64,000 bases of DNA, taken from contig JAEZKE010000140.1 of the NCBI GenBank assembly GCA_023436175.1, positions 1 through 64,000 on the forward strand. The letters are read 5' to 3'. Under the pieces are notes generated by a model, which had not been told where the DNA came from, made no database searches, and saw nothing but the letters and a program-made list of their open reading frames with translations. This DNA is from Methanobacteriota archaeon (GTDB taxonomy: Archaea; Methanobacteriota; Methanobacteria; Methanobacteriales; Methanobacteriaceae). A program made the position numbers and the translations under genes. Below are positions 1-8,316 of this stretch, in pieces (position 1 is the stretch's first letter; every line of letters begins with the position of its first letter).

Positions 1-320
1 TCTCCATTTTTATTAAATATAAAACTAGAATTGTACAAATTATTGCCATCTGATTCGGGTATTGAGCCTGCAATGATATAAAGATTTAAGTCTTTTGCTG
101 CTTCTTTTATTGCTTTCAATGTTTTACTGCTCTCTTTTTCTTCTGCATATTCTCTAAATTTAGTATTAGCATAGGGGCAGTTAAACATCTCTGGTAAAAT
201 CACAAGATCACTCTTATTTTCCGCTGCAATTTTAATCATTTTTAAAGCTCTCTTTATATTGGAATCTTTATTATCAATGACTTTCATCTGGCATAAAGCA
301 AGTTTAAATTGATTTTTCAT
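1..320 (-). CDS. Carbon-nitrogen hydrolase (nitrilase superfamily), partial at left edge
   Basis: Only the first 106 codons are in the window; the gene runs off the left edge. The frame opens with an ATG at 318-320 and begins MKNQFKLALCQMKVIDNK. A following VILPEMFNCPY segment holds the glutamate that fits the first member of the Glu-Lys-Cys triad of this superfamily. Omega-amidase (Nit2-like) and N-carbamoylputrescine amidase enzymes start this way, so hydrolysis of a small amide is the likely reaction. The lysine and cysteine of the triad lie outside the window, so the exact substrate cannot be judged. No partner gene is visible: the next gene, a response regulator, ends 212 bases upstream on the same strand. 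Confidence 0.8.
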   Translation of the reverse strand, partial: MKNQFKLALCQMKVIDNKDSNIKRALKMIKIAAENKSDLVILPEMFNCPYANTKFREYAEEKESSKTLKAIKEAAKDLNLYIIAGSIPESDGNNLYNSSFIFNKNG

Positions 321-531
321 TTGATCACTGCACTTAATTTTTTAAAAATTGAACTATTTATTTTTAAAATTATCAATATTACTATAACCTTTTTTACCAT
401 TTCATATCTTCCATAGTACCTTTGAAATGCCATTTTCTATACATTTTCCGTTTTTTACTTTGATAAAACATTGATCACTTTAAAATAAGATAGTTACGTA
501 CTGTAAAATTAATTCAACTATTTTTGGAGGT

Positions 532-957
532 TTATGATTGCCTTACCATATCTATCCAGAAATCTTCAAGACTTTTTAAAACTTTAATAAAATTATCAAG
601 ATTTGCAGGCTTTGTTATAAAACAATTCGCATAGTTATATGTTTCAGAAATATCTTCGGGAGCACTTGATGTAGTTAAAATTATAACTGGAATTGATTTT
701 AAATTCTCATCTTCTTTTATTTCTACAAGAACCTCACGGCCGTCTTTACGGGGCAGATTAAGATCAAGTAACACTAGATCTGGCCTTGGTGCATTTTCAT
801 ATTTCCCTTTTTTACATAAAAAGTCCATAGCTGCTATTCCATTAGTTACAACGTACATTTTATTTTGCATCGTAAAATCCTTAAATATTTCCTTTATTAA
901 GCGTACATCCGCTGGATTATCTTCGACTAATAAAATTTCCACATACTCGCCTAACAT
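532..957 (-). CDS. Stand-alone response regulator receiver protein (Rcp1-like)
   Basis: A single receiver domain of 141 residues with no output domain. The acidic pocket (E12, D13 in VEDNPADV), the phosphoacceptor aspartate (D65 in LLDLNLPRKDG), the threonine of ILTTSS and the lysine of ITKPAN are all present. Proteins of this compact type accept phosphate from PAS/phytochrome-type histidine kinases. I chose the ATG at 955-957 because a strong GAGGAG lies just upstream; a longer frame from 993 would place that site inside the gene. No kinase is adjacent. Candidate partners in the window are the 7TM kinase ending at 16844 and the PAS kinase at 29420, but this is inference. Confidence 0.92.
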   Translation of the reverse strand: MLGEYVEILLVEDNPADVRLIKEIFKDFTMQNKMYVVTNGIAAMDFLCKKGKYENAPRPDLVLLDLNLPRKDGREVLVEIKEDENLKSIPVIILTTSSAPEDISETYNYANCFITKPANLDNFIKVLKSLEDFWIDMVRQS

Positions 958-1049
958 TGTATTCCTCCTCAAATGCACTGTTTTATACTTCAATACTGAT
1001 ATACTTTATTAACACAATAACAGTTTATTATTAATAAAATTAGAAAATT

Positions 1050-1095
1050 GTCAAAATTCTACAATTTTGACCCATCGAAAACCTGTGGTTTTCGA
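1050..1095. repeat. Tandem hairpin array, locus 1 (two hairpins)
   Basis: Two perfect inverted repeats lie three bases apart in the gap between divergent genes. Hairpin 1a has 9-bp arms at 1050-1058 and 1063-1071 with a 4-base loop. Hairpin 1b has 9-bp arms at 1075-1083 and 1087-1095 with a 3-base loop closed by C-G. The stems are unrelated in sequence to each other, but 1a (GTCAAAATT arm) closely resembles the first hairpin of the array at 50565. There is no T-run that would make either one a simple terminator. Confidence 0.75.
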
Positions 1096-1150
1096 ATGAT
1101 TTTAGGTAATTGATATTAAACTGAAAAATAAGATCTACTGAGGTATTAAT

Positions 1151-1429
1151 ATGGATAATCCAGATTTCCAGGGTAAAAATAGTTTAGAAGGATCATCAAA
1201 AGAATTAAGGAAATTTAAAGAAATTGAATTAACTGTAGATAATTATATACTTGAACTTGAAAAATCAGGTGATTTAACTAATGTTTTTCAATTTACTAAG
1301 GAAATGGCTAATATAGTTATCTTTTTAGCAGAAAATGATAGAAAAGGTACACTATTTAACTTTGTGGCGGATTATTTGGAGAAAATGATTGATAAAGGCA
1401 AAATAATCAGACAGGAAAAAGGATTCTAA
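1151..1429 (+). CDS. Hypothetical acidic helical protein, 92 aa
   Basis: I do not recognise this protein. It is 92 residues, highly charged, and predicted mostly helical from heptad-like spacing of Leu/Ile/Val. It has no signal peptide, membrane segment or cysteine. A TGAGGT site sits upstream of the ATG at a plausible distance. It is transcribed away from the response regulator, with the two-hairpin array between them. Its size and composition suit a small soluble partner protein, but there is no evidence for a function. Confidence 0.7.
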   Translation: MDNPDFQGKNSLEGSSKELRKFKEIELTVDNYILELEKSGDLTNVFQFTKEMANIVIFLAENDRKGTLFNFVADYLEKMIDKGKIIRQEKGF

Positions 1430-1562
1430 CTTAAATCTCAAATTTAATCTCTTATAAATTAATTTTACTTAAAATATATATGTTTTAAACCATTTGGACA
1501 GATAAATAATTTTTAAAAACATTAAAAAAATAGAAAGACAGATAAAAAAAGTGTAATACCAC

Positions 1563-1650
1563 TCGATATGCAAAACTATATAAATCATTGAATTAATATT
1601 TAAATTGTATCTTAAAAAGACCCCTTTGGACATGAAGCCCCTAAAGTGTC
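1563..1650 (-). repeat. Dispersed module copy A: hairpin plus TATA-like tail
   Basis: On the minus strand this 88-base stretch matches two stretches near 36.8 and 36.9 kb. It starts with a degenerate hairpin (GACAC...GTCC around an AGGGGCTT core), passes a GGGG-TCTTTTT block and ends in an AT-rich tail containing ATGATTTATATAG and TTTGCATATCG. Agreement with copy B is strong along the whole length. No open frame runs through it. The tail looks like an archaeal TATA box. The copy lies in the 417-base gap after the 92-residue gene. Confidence 0.7.
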
Positions 1651-1682
1651 TAAAGTGATACCCTATTTTTCTTGAAAAAAAG

Positions 1683-1731
1683 AGTAGCTACAGTTGTTTC
1701 CAAAATGGGAATAACTGGAACTACTTTTTTT
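1683..1731 (+). terminator. Imperfect 19-bp hairpin followed by T-run
   Basis: Arms at 1683-1701 and 1707-1725 pair at 15 of 19 positions around a 5-base AAAAT loop, and a run of T follows directly (1725-1731). On the plus strand this has the form of an intrinsic terminator; it could equally be the 3' end of a small RNA starting in the upstream gap. The glutaredoxin gene ending at 1847 converges on it from the other side. Confidence 0.5.
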
Positions 1732-1846
1732 AATTTATACAAAAGAGCAGAACCTTTAGATCCATTGACTCATTAACAGAACAGTGATCCTTTATATAGA
1801 ATAATCTTATTTCAATGATTATAAAAAAATAGGCTGAGTAAGTTAA

Positions 1847-2098
1847 TCAGTCATTTAATCCCATTAAATTAGAATAATCCTCTGGTTTATACCCTACAAC
1901 TACTTTATCTCCAATTTTTACAAATGGAAATCCATTAGCACCATACCTTCGCATTTCCTCTAATATTTTAGTGCGCTCTTCATCGTCTGCTAAATCAAAA
2001 TCAGTATATTCAAAGGGTATATCATGATCTTTAAAGAATTCTTTAGTTTTTTTACACCATGGACAGGTGCTTAACGTATACATCTTTACTTTTTCCAT
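1847..2098 (-). CDS. Glutaredoxin-like thiol-disulfide oxidoreductase (CPWC)
   Basis: An 83-residue single-domain thioredoxin-fold protein with the redox motif CPWC at residues 12-15 and the conserved cis-proline region (NGFPFVKIGDKVVVGY). Length and motif match the methanogen glutaredoxin-like proteins related to methanoredoxin, which reduce disulfides in the cytoplasm using coenzyme-type thiols or thioredoxin reductase partners. A GGAGGTAAAT site precedes the ATG. It stands alone, with no reductase next to it. Assignment to the family is firm; the physiological reductant is unknown. Confidence 0.9.
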   Translation of the reverse strand: MEKVKMYTLSTCPWCKKTKEFFKDHDIPFEYTDFDLADDEERTKILEEMRRYGANGFPFVKIGDKVVVGYKPEDYSNLMGLND

Positions 2099-2287
2099 AA
2101 ATTTACCTCCAGTATGATTTTGAAGTAATATTAAGCAATTAAATAACTATGACGACTTAAATATCACTTTTTATATTTGTTTTAGTTCCATGTTTATCTT
2201 ATTATTTATGGGATAATATTTATTAATTTCGTTTCGTGCCAAATAAAAAGAGTTTTAAATTGAAATTTATTATTTTATAAAAGCAAA

Positions 2288-3184
2288 TTACCCATTTAAA
2301 AAGTTAAAACACGCATTAATTAATTTGTTCGAATTAGAATAAACGTCAGAATATCCTGCCCATTCTGGAATCTCATAAACAAACACAGGAGTTCCCGTAG
2401 CTGCTATGGGACTGTCAACCTTATTAATGGATGTACTTTCTGCTTTTTCATCCGTGTTTCTTGGATAATAATTAAAATCAGGTAAAATATCATGGACAGC
2501 TTCAGCAAGGTTTACAGATTGTGCATCCATCGTTGGTGTGGCAATGTAATATCCACTACCATAACCCTGTCTGTGATTGTGGCAAATTATCACTAAATCA
2601 TAATCTGATTTTTCAATATCTGGAACCACGTACTGTGCAACAAGTGCTTCACCATTATGACGCCCTATTGTGAAATCATTTGGGCTACTTGTAACGTTAA
2701 TAATGTAATTTACAATTTCAGCATTATGTGCAATTGCATATGACTTGATAACATTTGGTACAACTGTTTTAGCAGAAATTTCCCTAGGATGCATCCCAGT
2801 TATAATCGCTATTTTAGGGCCGGATGCACAATAATGGGAATACACATCCTTGGTTACATATCCCATACTATTTGAACCTAAAAAAGAATGATCATGGTTT
2901 ATTGAATTATGTAAACCCAATAGATTTGAGAAAATACTGGCTGGAAGGAGTAATAAAAAAGTTATTATGCATAGAGCAATTAAAATGAAGACGGTTTTGA
3001 TTAAAGGACTTCTATTTTTCTTAGTTAAATATACATCTCTATTTGGATAGTATTCATCGATATCATTAACTAGTACTAAATCGCCACCGCATACGCTGCA
3101 AGAATTAAATTCGTTAGGATGCTCACTTTCTTTAAGTTTATAGTATCCATTACATTTTTTGCATATTAAATAATATTCAGGCAC
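2288..3184 (-). CDS. Zinc-ribbon membrane protein with possible M14/AstE-like HxxE domain
   Basis: The 298-residue protein has three parts. Residues 1-40 form a zinc ribbon (CKKC at the start and CSVC near residue 30). One membrane segment follows at about 60-85. The rest is a domain of about 200 residues, probably outside the cell. In it, GMHPRE (H and E spaced as HxxE) and a later VIICHNHRQG recall the two zinc-ligand blocks of the M14 carboxypeptidase / aspartoacylase (AstE) fold, and SINKVDS and FVYEIPEW lie near the end where a catalytic glutamate is expected. Similarity is only at motif level. It might also be a conserved Methanobacterium protein without enzymatic activity. Confidence 0.65.
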   Translation of the reverse strand: MPEYYLICKKCNGYYKLKESEHPNEFNSCSVCGGDLVLVNDIDEYYPNRDVYLTKKNRSPLIKTVFILIALCIITFLLLLPASIFSNLLGLHNSINHDHSFLGSNSMGYVTKDVYSHYCASGPKIAIITGMHPREISAKTVVPNVIKSYAIAHNAEIVNYIINVTSSPNDFTIGRHNGEALVAQYVVPDIEKSDYDLVIICHNHRQGYGSGYYIATPTMDAQSVNLAEAVHDILPDFNYYPRNTDEKAESTSINKVDSPIAATGTPVFVYEIPEWAGYSDVYSNSNKLINACFNFLNG

Positions 3185-3372
3185 TATTTTTCATTTATTG
3201 GAAGTTATTTTTATATTTTTAACAAAATAATAATTATTAAAGTCCATATCCTTTTTTTCATAGTTATTGGCTATGATATTAAATTATATTATGTTTACGG
3301 CGATAATATAAAATAAGATATTATTATGTGGTATATACTCAATATATAAAAGAGATTTAATTTATTAAAATT

Positions 3373-3825
3373 TTAAACTACCCTCTCAATTTCTGCATCC
3401 CAAATTTCCGAATTTTTTTTAATGAATTCATTCATGATATCTTTACATTCTTTTAAATTCAGATTAGTTAATTCAACTCCATTTTCCTTTAAATAACTTT
3501 CTGGCCCTTTAAGGGTTTCATTTTCTCCCATTACAACTTTTGGAATTTTATAAAGTAATATGGCACCAGAACACATTTCACAGGGGGATAAAGTGGTGTA
3601 AAGCGTGCAATTTTTATAATCTTCCCCTTTTAATTTTCCTGCATTTTCAATACAATCCATTTCACCATGTAAAATTGAAGAGTCATTCTGCAGTAACCTG
3701 TTATGTCCACGACTGATGATTTCGCCATTTCTAACTAAAACTGCACCTATTGGAATTCCGCCTTCTTTTAACCCTTTTTTTGCTTCTGCGATTGCTTTAT
3801 TCATGAATTTATAATGTTTTTCCAT
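3373..3825 (-). CDS. Cytosine deaminase, yeast FCY1 type
   Basis: This zinc-dependent nucleobase deaminase has the HGE motif (active-site His and proton-shuttle Glu) and the SPCEMC motif that supplies the two cysteine ligands. Length (150 residues) and many stretches, such as EGGIPIGAVL, LHGEM, CTLYTTLSPCEMCSGA and GENETLKG, follow the fungal cytosine deaminase rather than the bacterial CodA amidohydrolase. The expected reaction is cytosine to uracil for pyrimidine salvage; a related nucleobase is possible. The ATG at 3825 is preferred over a TTG six bases upstream because of spacing from GGAGATGA. It stands alone. Confidence 0.88.
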   Translation of the reverse strand: MEKHYKFMNKAIAEAKKGLKEGGIPIGAVLVRNGEIISRGHNRLLQNDSSILHGEMDCIENAGKLKGEDYKNCTLYTTLSPCEMCSGAILLYKIPKVVMGENETLKGPESYLKENGVELTNLNLKECKDIMNEFIKKNSEIWDAEIERVV

Positions 3826-4009
3826 TATCAAGAACTCATCTCCATAAAAGTAATGCTTATAATATCCCCCAGATAATATTTACCTCAATTTCTATAAGTT
3901 TAAGGACATGTTTATTATGTGAAACTGGGCACATTAATCTTTAGGATTGATAAATAATTGTGAGTACAAGTAATTATGTAAGATTATTTATTCAATATTA
4001 GGTGGAAGA

Positions 4010-4807
4010 ATGGCAAGAGTAATAGTTGTAGCTTCAGGAAAAGGCGGGGTTGGAAAAACAACCATAGCAGCAAATCTGGGGATAGCTTTATCTCTTCAGG
4101 GAGAAGAAGTTGTAGTCCTGGACTTAGACGTTGCAATGGCTAATTTAGAATTAATTCTTGGTTTAGAAAATCAACCAGTGACCTTACAAGATGTCTTGGC
4201 TGGAAGAGATATGATACATAATGCAATATATGAAGGCCCCGGCGGAGTAAAAATTGTTCCCGCAGGACTCTCACTTTATGGTCTTAAAGATATGAAATTA
4301 GAAAGACTGGAAGAGGTTTTAGAAACACTTACTGAAGATATAGATATACTCCTTATAGATGCACCTGGCGGACTTGAAAGAGATGCACTGGCAGCATTGC
4401 AGGTTGCAAATGAATTGGTTCTTGTTACCACTCCTGAAATAACTTCTTTAAGTGATGCTTTAAAGACAAAAATTGTTGCAGAAAAAATTGGAATAGATAT
4501 ACTTGGAGTAGTTATTAACAAAGAACGCTCTGGTAAAGAATTTTTAACGCCTGATGAAATCCAGACTATTCTTAACATACCGGTAATTGCAATCATTCCA
4601 GAGGATAAAGAATTAAATATAGCATCTGCTTCAGGAAATTCGATTTTAGAAAAAAATCCCAAATCAAATACCTCTAAGTTAATTTTAAGTCTTGCATCAA
4701 GGGTTATTGGAAAATATACTCTTGAGAACGATTTATCAAGCAAAGGAATAGTTTCTAAATTTTTCCAGACTGTTTTCAGTAAATATCTAAATGTAAACAA
4801 ATCTTAA
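4010..4807 (+). CDS. minD: MinD-type P-loop ATPase (septum site/cell-positioning)
   Basis: A 265-residue deviant-Walker ParA/MinD ATPase. The signature KGGVGKTT is at residues 11-18, a switch I region follows (VLDLDVAMANLELILG), and Walker B is ILLIDAPGGL. The C-terminal tail is basic and amphipathic-like (SSKGIVSKFFQTVFSKYLN), which fits the membrane-targeting helix of MinD. Archaeal MinD homologs position membrane machineries; a partner MinE is not expected in archaea and none is seen. A GGTGGAAG site precedes the ATG. It is monocistronic with a T-rich stretch after the stop. Confidence 0.93.
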   Translation: MARVIVVASGKGGVGKTTIAANLGIALSLQGEEVVVLDLDVAMANLELILGLENQPVTLQDVLAGRDMIHNAIYEGPGGVKIVPAGLSLYGLKDMKLERLEEVLETLTEDIDILLIDAPGGLERDALAALQVANELVLVTTPEITSLSDALKTKIVAEKIGIDILGVVINKERSGKEFLTPDEIQTILNIPVIAIIPEDKELNIASASGNSILEKNPKSNTSKLILSLASRVIGKYTLENDLSSKGIVSKFFQTVFSKYLNVNKS

Positions 4808-4835
4808 ATTTTTATAATTTTTCTTTTTAATCTAT
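4808..4835 (+). terminator. T-rich stretch after minD
   Basis: The stop codon is followed by several short T-runs (ATTTTTATAATTTTTCTTTT) without a hairpin. This is the form of archaeal termination signals. Support is only compositional. Confidence 0.4.
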
Positions 4836-4930
4836 TATCAGATCATTATCTTTTATAGATGTTTTTTAGAAATTTAATGGGCTCTTTGTACAAAATTTGG
4901 ATATTTAAACCTTTAATTAAACAAAAGAGT

Positions 4931-5013
4931 TATATATTTTATTACTAATTTATATTAAGGGAGGCATAGAGGCACTTCAAACCACCTTCATGTCAACTCC
5001 ATCTATGCCTCCC
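4931..5013 (+). ncRNA. Candidate small hairpin RNA with its own TATA box
   Basis: A perfect 12-bp inverted repeat has arms GGGAGGCATAGA (4959-4970) and TCTATGCCTCCC (5002-5013) with a 31-base loop between. A clean TATA box, TTATATATTTT, starts at about 4930, so its centre is about 25-27 bases before the first G of the stem, exactly where an archaeal transcript would begin. No open frame fits. The loop contains ACCACCTTCAT, complementary to a Shine-Dalgarno/start context. It lies in the gap between minD and the secreted protein. It does not resemble box C/D or H/ACA RNAs, tRNA, SRP or RNase P. Confidence 0.6.
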
Positions 5014-5276
5014 AATTAATTTGATAATAAAACTATTTATGTTTATGGTAACTATTCCAATCAGTTTTACAATTTAAGTATATATTACTATTTCCAGTTA
5101 ACTTTCTTCGAAATTTCTACTTTTAAAATAATTAAATTTCTATTATTAGGATTTTTCAGAGAAAATATCATGTTTTTATAAGTTTTTATGATTAATATCC
5201 GCTACATTAACTGTATTACAAAAACAAATATTAAATACCCACTATTAACTACAATAAAATAAAAGGGGATATTAAA

Positions 5277-5909
5277 ATGGAACAAAAAATTATAATAGTG
5301 GGAATTGTACTGATAACAGCGTTTCTTTTAATGGGATCTGCATCAGCAGCAACATTCACATTACTTGGTAGTGATTCGTCATATAGTTATTCTAATAGTG
5401 CTTATAGTTTTAATATTTATTTTGATACCTATGGCGGGTTTGTTTCAACATATGATTACAGACAAATATCTTCCGTAAAAATCACAGATATTTATGGACG
5501 AACAAAAACATTAGTACGAAATATAAATTTCACAAATACTAAAAATAGTTATGGTTACAGTACTGATATTGATATTGATAAATACAAACTTGGATTATCT
5601 TCATTAAAAAGTGTACAAGTGAATTTTATTAAACAACCAGATTTAAGGATAGCTGCGACTAAAAAAAGTGGTAATTATTATTATATCACAGTAAAAAATT
5701 ATGGTGATGCTACAGCTCGAAGCAGTTATTTAGGTACTTATATTTACGCCCATACAACTAAAAAAACTTATATTCCTTATTTGCAACCAGGTCAATATAA
5801 AACAGTTAAAGTATACGCTAATTCTTATTACTCCAAAACATTTAAAGCAGATTGTACGAATTTAGTTAATGAAATATACGAATATAACAATGTTAAATAC
5901 ACAATTTAA
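5277..5909 (+). CDS. Secreted protein with CARDB-like C-terminal domain
   Basis: The N-terminus is a classic signal peptide (positive start, hydrophobic core, cleavage after SASA at about residue 24). The mature part is rich in Tyr, Ser, Thr and Asn. From about residue 120 (DLRIAATKKSGNYYYITVKN) to the end it has the pattern of a CARDB-type immunoglobulin-like domain. Such domains occur in cell-surface adhesins of Methanobacteriales. There is no membrane anchor or sorting signal after the domain, so the protein may be released or held by the pseudomurein wall. An AAAAGGGGAT site precedes the ATG. Confidence 0.78.
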   Translation: MEQKIIIVGIVLITAFLLMGSASAATFTLLGSDSSYSYSNSAYSFNIYFDTYGGFVSTYDYRQISSVKITDIYGRTKTLVRNINFTNTKNSYGYSTDIDIDKYKLGLSSLKSVQVNFIKQPDLRIAATKKSGNYYYITVKNYGDATARSSYLGTYIYAHTTKKTYIPYLQPGQYKTVKVYANSYYSKTFKADCTNLVNEIYEYNNVKYTI

Positions 5910-6204
5910 AAGTCTACTATTTTTCTAATTTTTTTGAAAAAATAATGCAGCTGCAATGAATAAATTAATCAATCTATAGTTAGAAAACATCTAAGTTCTA
6001 TAAAATAAAAGAGAATATAGGATTAGATTGATTTAAATCTATGATACAGGTAATAGTCTTTGTATAATCTGATTGAAATTTTAAAGTAATTTTATTAATA
6101 TTTGAAGTCATTCATCAATCAATAAAATCTATATTTAAGGATTTAGAAATTGGATTTGGTTTAAGTGTTAATAATTCAATTTCAACCCTGTTAAAATTAA
6201 ATAA
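5910..6204. other. Gene-free AT-rich stretch
   Basis: Between the secreted protein and the convergent small gene. I see T-rich stretches after each stop codon and nothing else: no open frame, palindrome or repeat. Confidence 0.5.
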
Positions 6205-6477
6205 TTAACTTTCGGTTATTGGAATTTTCCAGAGATAACCGACCTTTTTTGGTTTTTCCTGTTTATTTCCCCTTGTTTTCTTTTTTTTCACGTGAGCTTC
6301 GCTGCCTTCCCATGTTCCAACTGTTTCATCTAGATATTTGGCAATTTTTTCGCTGTATTTTCTTGTTCCAATGGTGTAATTATCAGCTTCATTTCGAATA
6401 TAACTGATTCCATCTCCTTCTTCTTCCATTACCTTGGATATTTTCATTAATTTTTCATAAAATTTTGCAGATACCAT
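6205..6477 (-). CDS. Hypothetical small basic protein, 90 aa
   Basis: Not recognised. It has a mixed helical N-terminal half (residues 1-55, with YIRNEADNYTIGTRKYSEKIAKYLDE) and a strongly basic patch (VKKKKTRGNKQEKPKK at about 64-79) that could contact nucleic acid. There is no membrane segment and no cysteine. A GAGGAGAAAACGC leader precedes the ATG, which makes translation likely. Neighbours are the secreted protein (convergent) and an HtrA-like protease (same strand, 327 bases upstream), neither suggesting a role. Confidence 0.7.
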   Translation of the reverse strand: MVSAKFYEKLMKISKVMEEEGDGISYIRNEADNYTIGTRKYSEKIAKYLDETVGTWEGSEAHVKKKKTRGNKQEKPKKVGYLWKIPITES

Positions 6478-6804
6478 GCGTTTTCTCCTCTTTTTTATTT
6501 TCAGCTAATGAACATTTTTTATGTCCAACTACATCTTCATACATATTACTATAACTCTGTCTTTAATCCATTAAAAATGTTATATTTCGTTATTATTATT
6601 TTAGACATCATTACATCACTTTAGAAATTAAAATACTTAAAATGTTAATTATTTACAATATAGTTACCCTATGTATGAAAATTTCTAAATTAACTTCTTA
6701 TCTTACACAAAATAGAGTTAATAAAGTTAAAATCCATTTAGTTGAATACGGATTAATTTTAATATGAAAAGGAATGAATATTTATTCCCTTTACTAATTT
6801 TTCT
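6478..6804. other. Gene-free AT-rich stretch
   Basis: A 327-base gap upstream of the 90-residue gene and downstream of the protease gene. I see T-rich tracts but no open frame, clear palindrome or repeat shared with the families described elsewhere. Confidence 0.5.
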
Positions 6805-7845
6805 TTAATATTTGAGTTCTTCTGGAACAATATCTAAAATAACTTTTTTAGATCCTCTAATAACTGTTAATTTAGATTCTACATCGATTTTATCTTCTGT
6901 GAGAAATTTATGGAGATCATCTACTTCTTTCACTGGTTTGTCGTTAAAAGCTATTATAATATCATCCTTAGCCAATCCTGCTTTTTTGGAAGGTCCATCT
7001 GCTGTATTAATTACTTTTACACCCAAGTCTGAAGATAGATCATACATTTTAACAGCAGAATCTTTTAAAGTTATGTTTTGACATGAAACTCCAATATAAC
7101 CGCGCTTAATTTTACCTTCTTTTACAAGCTGAGCTGCAACAGGTTTGGCTATGTTAATTGGAATAGCAAAACATATTCCCTGAGCTGGCAAAATAAGTGC
7201 AGTGTTAACTCCAATAACTTCTCCCCGTGAATTAACAAGAGGACCTCCAGAATTACCCGGATTTAATGCTGCATCCGTCTGGATAATATCATCAACTAAT
7301 CTTCCAGTTTTTGTCCTTAGAGAACGTCCCATTGCACTTATAACGCCCGATGTCACTGTGCACTGGAAGCTGTATGGATTTCCTATGGCTATTACAAGTT
7401 GACCAACTTTTATATTTTGTGAATTACCAGTTTGAACTGGTACAAGACCTGTAGCTTCAATTTTAATAACAGCTAAATCTGTATGGGGGTCATCTCCAAT
7501 GATACATGCAGGAAAACTTTCACCATCTGAAAGGACTACTTCAACTTCACTGCATTTATGCACCACATGACTGTTTGTGAGTATGAAACCATCTGAAGTA
7601 AAAATAAAGCCTGAGCCACCAGCTTGAGCTTCATTAGGCATATTCTTGTATCCTTTCTTTTTTAAATCTTTTTTTACATTTACTTTCACTACAGATGGGC
7701 TCACTCTTTCAGCGGCATTGATTACAGCCTGAGAGTATGCATCATAGAGTTCAGTATCACTGTAGTTATTTGACTCAGATATCCATGAATCAAGTAATGA
7801 TGCTGTTTCATCAGAAAAATTCAATGCATTTTTAGATTTATTCAT
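6805..7845 (-). CDS. HtrA/DegP-like S1C serine protease with PDZ domain
   Basis: The 346-residue protein carries the full trypsin-like triad: H93 (LTNSHVVH), D123 (HTDLAVIKI) and S199 (NPGNSGGPL). One PDZ domain follows from about residue 250 (GYIGVSC ... GLAKDDIIIAFNDKPVKEVDDL). There is no signal peptide or membrane helix, so unlike bacterial DegP it should act in the cytoplasm; the first 60 residues are a polar extension. The expected role is protein quality control. CAGGGG lies upstream of the ATG. It stands alone. Confidence 0.92.
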   Translation of the reverse strand: MNKSKNALNFSDETASLLDSWISESNNYSDTELYDAYSQAVINAAERVSPSVVKVNVKKDLKKKGYKNMPNEAQAGGSGFIFTSDGFILTNSHVVHKCSEVEVVLSDGESFPACIIGDDPHTDLAVIKIEATGLVPVQTGNSQNIKVGQLVIAIGNPYSFQCTVTSGVISAMGRSLRTKTGRLVDDIIQTDAALNPGNSGGPLVNSRGEVIGVNTALILPAQGICFAIPINIAKPVAAQLVKEGKIKRGYIGVSCQNITLKDSAVKMYDLSSDLGVKVINTADGPSKKAGLAKDDIIIAFNDKPVKEVDDLHKFLTEDKIDVESKLTVIRGSKKVILDIVPEELKY

Positions 7846-8316
7846 TTTATAGCCCCTGTGATTTTATTATTTAATTTAAATCTATATAATGGATTAATAT
7901 GCTTTATTTTCGTTAATTATAACTTGAATATTAATTTAGAAGATATAAATATTTTAGTTAAATTTTGTTATTATAATAATTATTCGCATAAGTATATATA
8001 AACATTTTGTTTTAAAAATAATTTTTTAATTTCTTGAAATCCTTTAAAAAAGAAATAGAATGAGTATTCAGGGCTAAAAATTAAAGTACATGTTTTGTTA
8101 ATTAATATATTAATTGACAAGGAAAAGTATTATATTTAAAGCAGATATTACAATTTGTGTAATATATTGATCTATACATGCCAATTATATTCTATGGAAA
8201 AGAATATACTAATGATTTAACAGATAATAACAATAAGGACAATATGATTACTAATTTTAAATTAGTAACCTGTAGGGGGAGTATGGAAAAATAATGATAA
8301 GAAGAGGGGTGATACT
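7846..8316. other. Intergenic region with a 21-base palindrome at 8248-8268
   Basis: This 471-base gap separates the protease gene from the tiny zinc-ribbon gene. Most of it is featureless AT-rich DNA. At 8248-8268 there is a perfect palindrome with arms TTACTAATTT and AAATTAGTAA around a single T, about 50 bases before the zinc-ribbon start. It could be an operator, or fold as a hairpin in the leader transcript. Confidence 0.55.

Noticed and set aside
4276..4800. 174-codon frame antisense to minD
   Set aside because: A mirror of the minD codons with low-complexity Ser/Ile content; no ribosome site and no recognisable domain.
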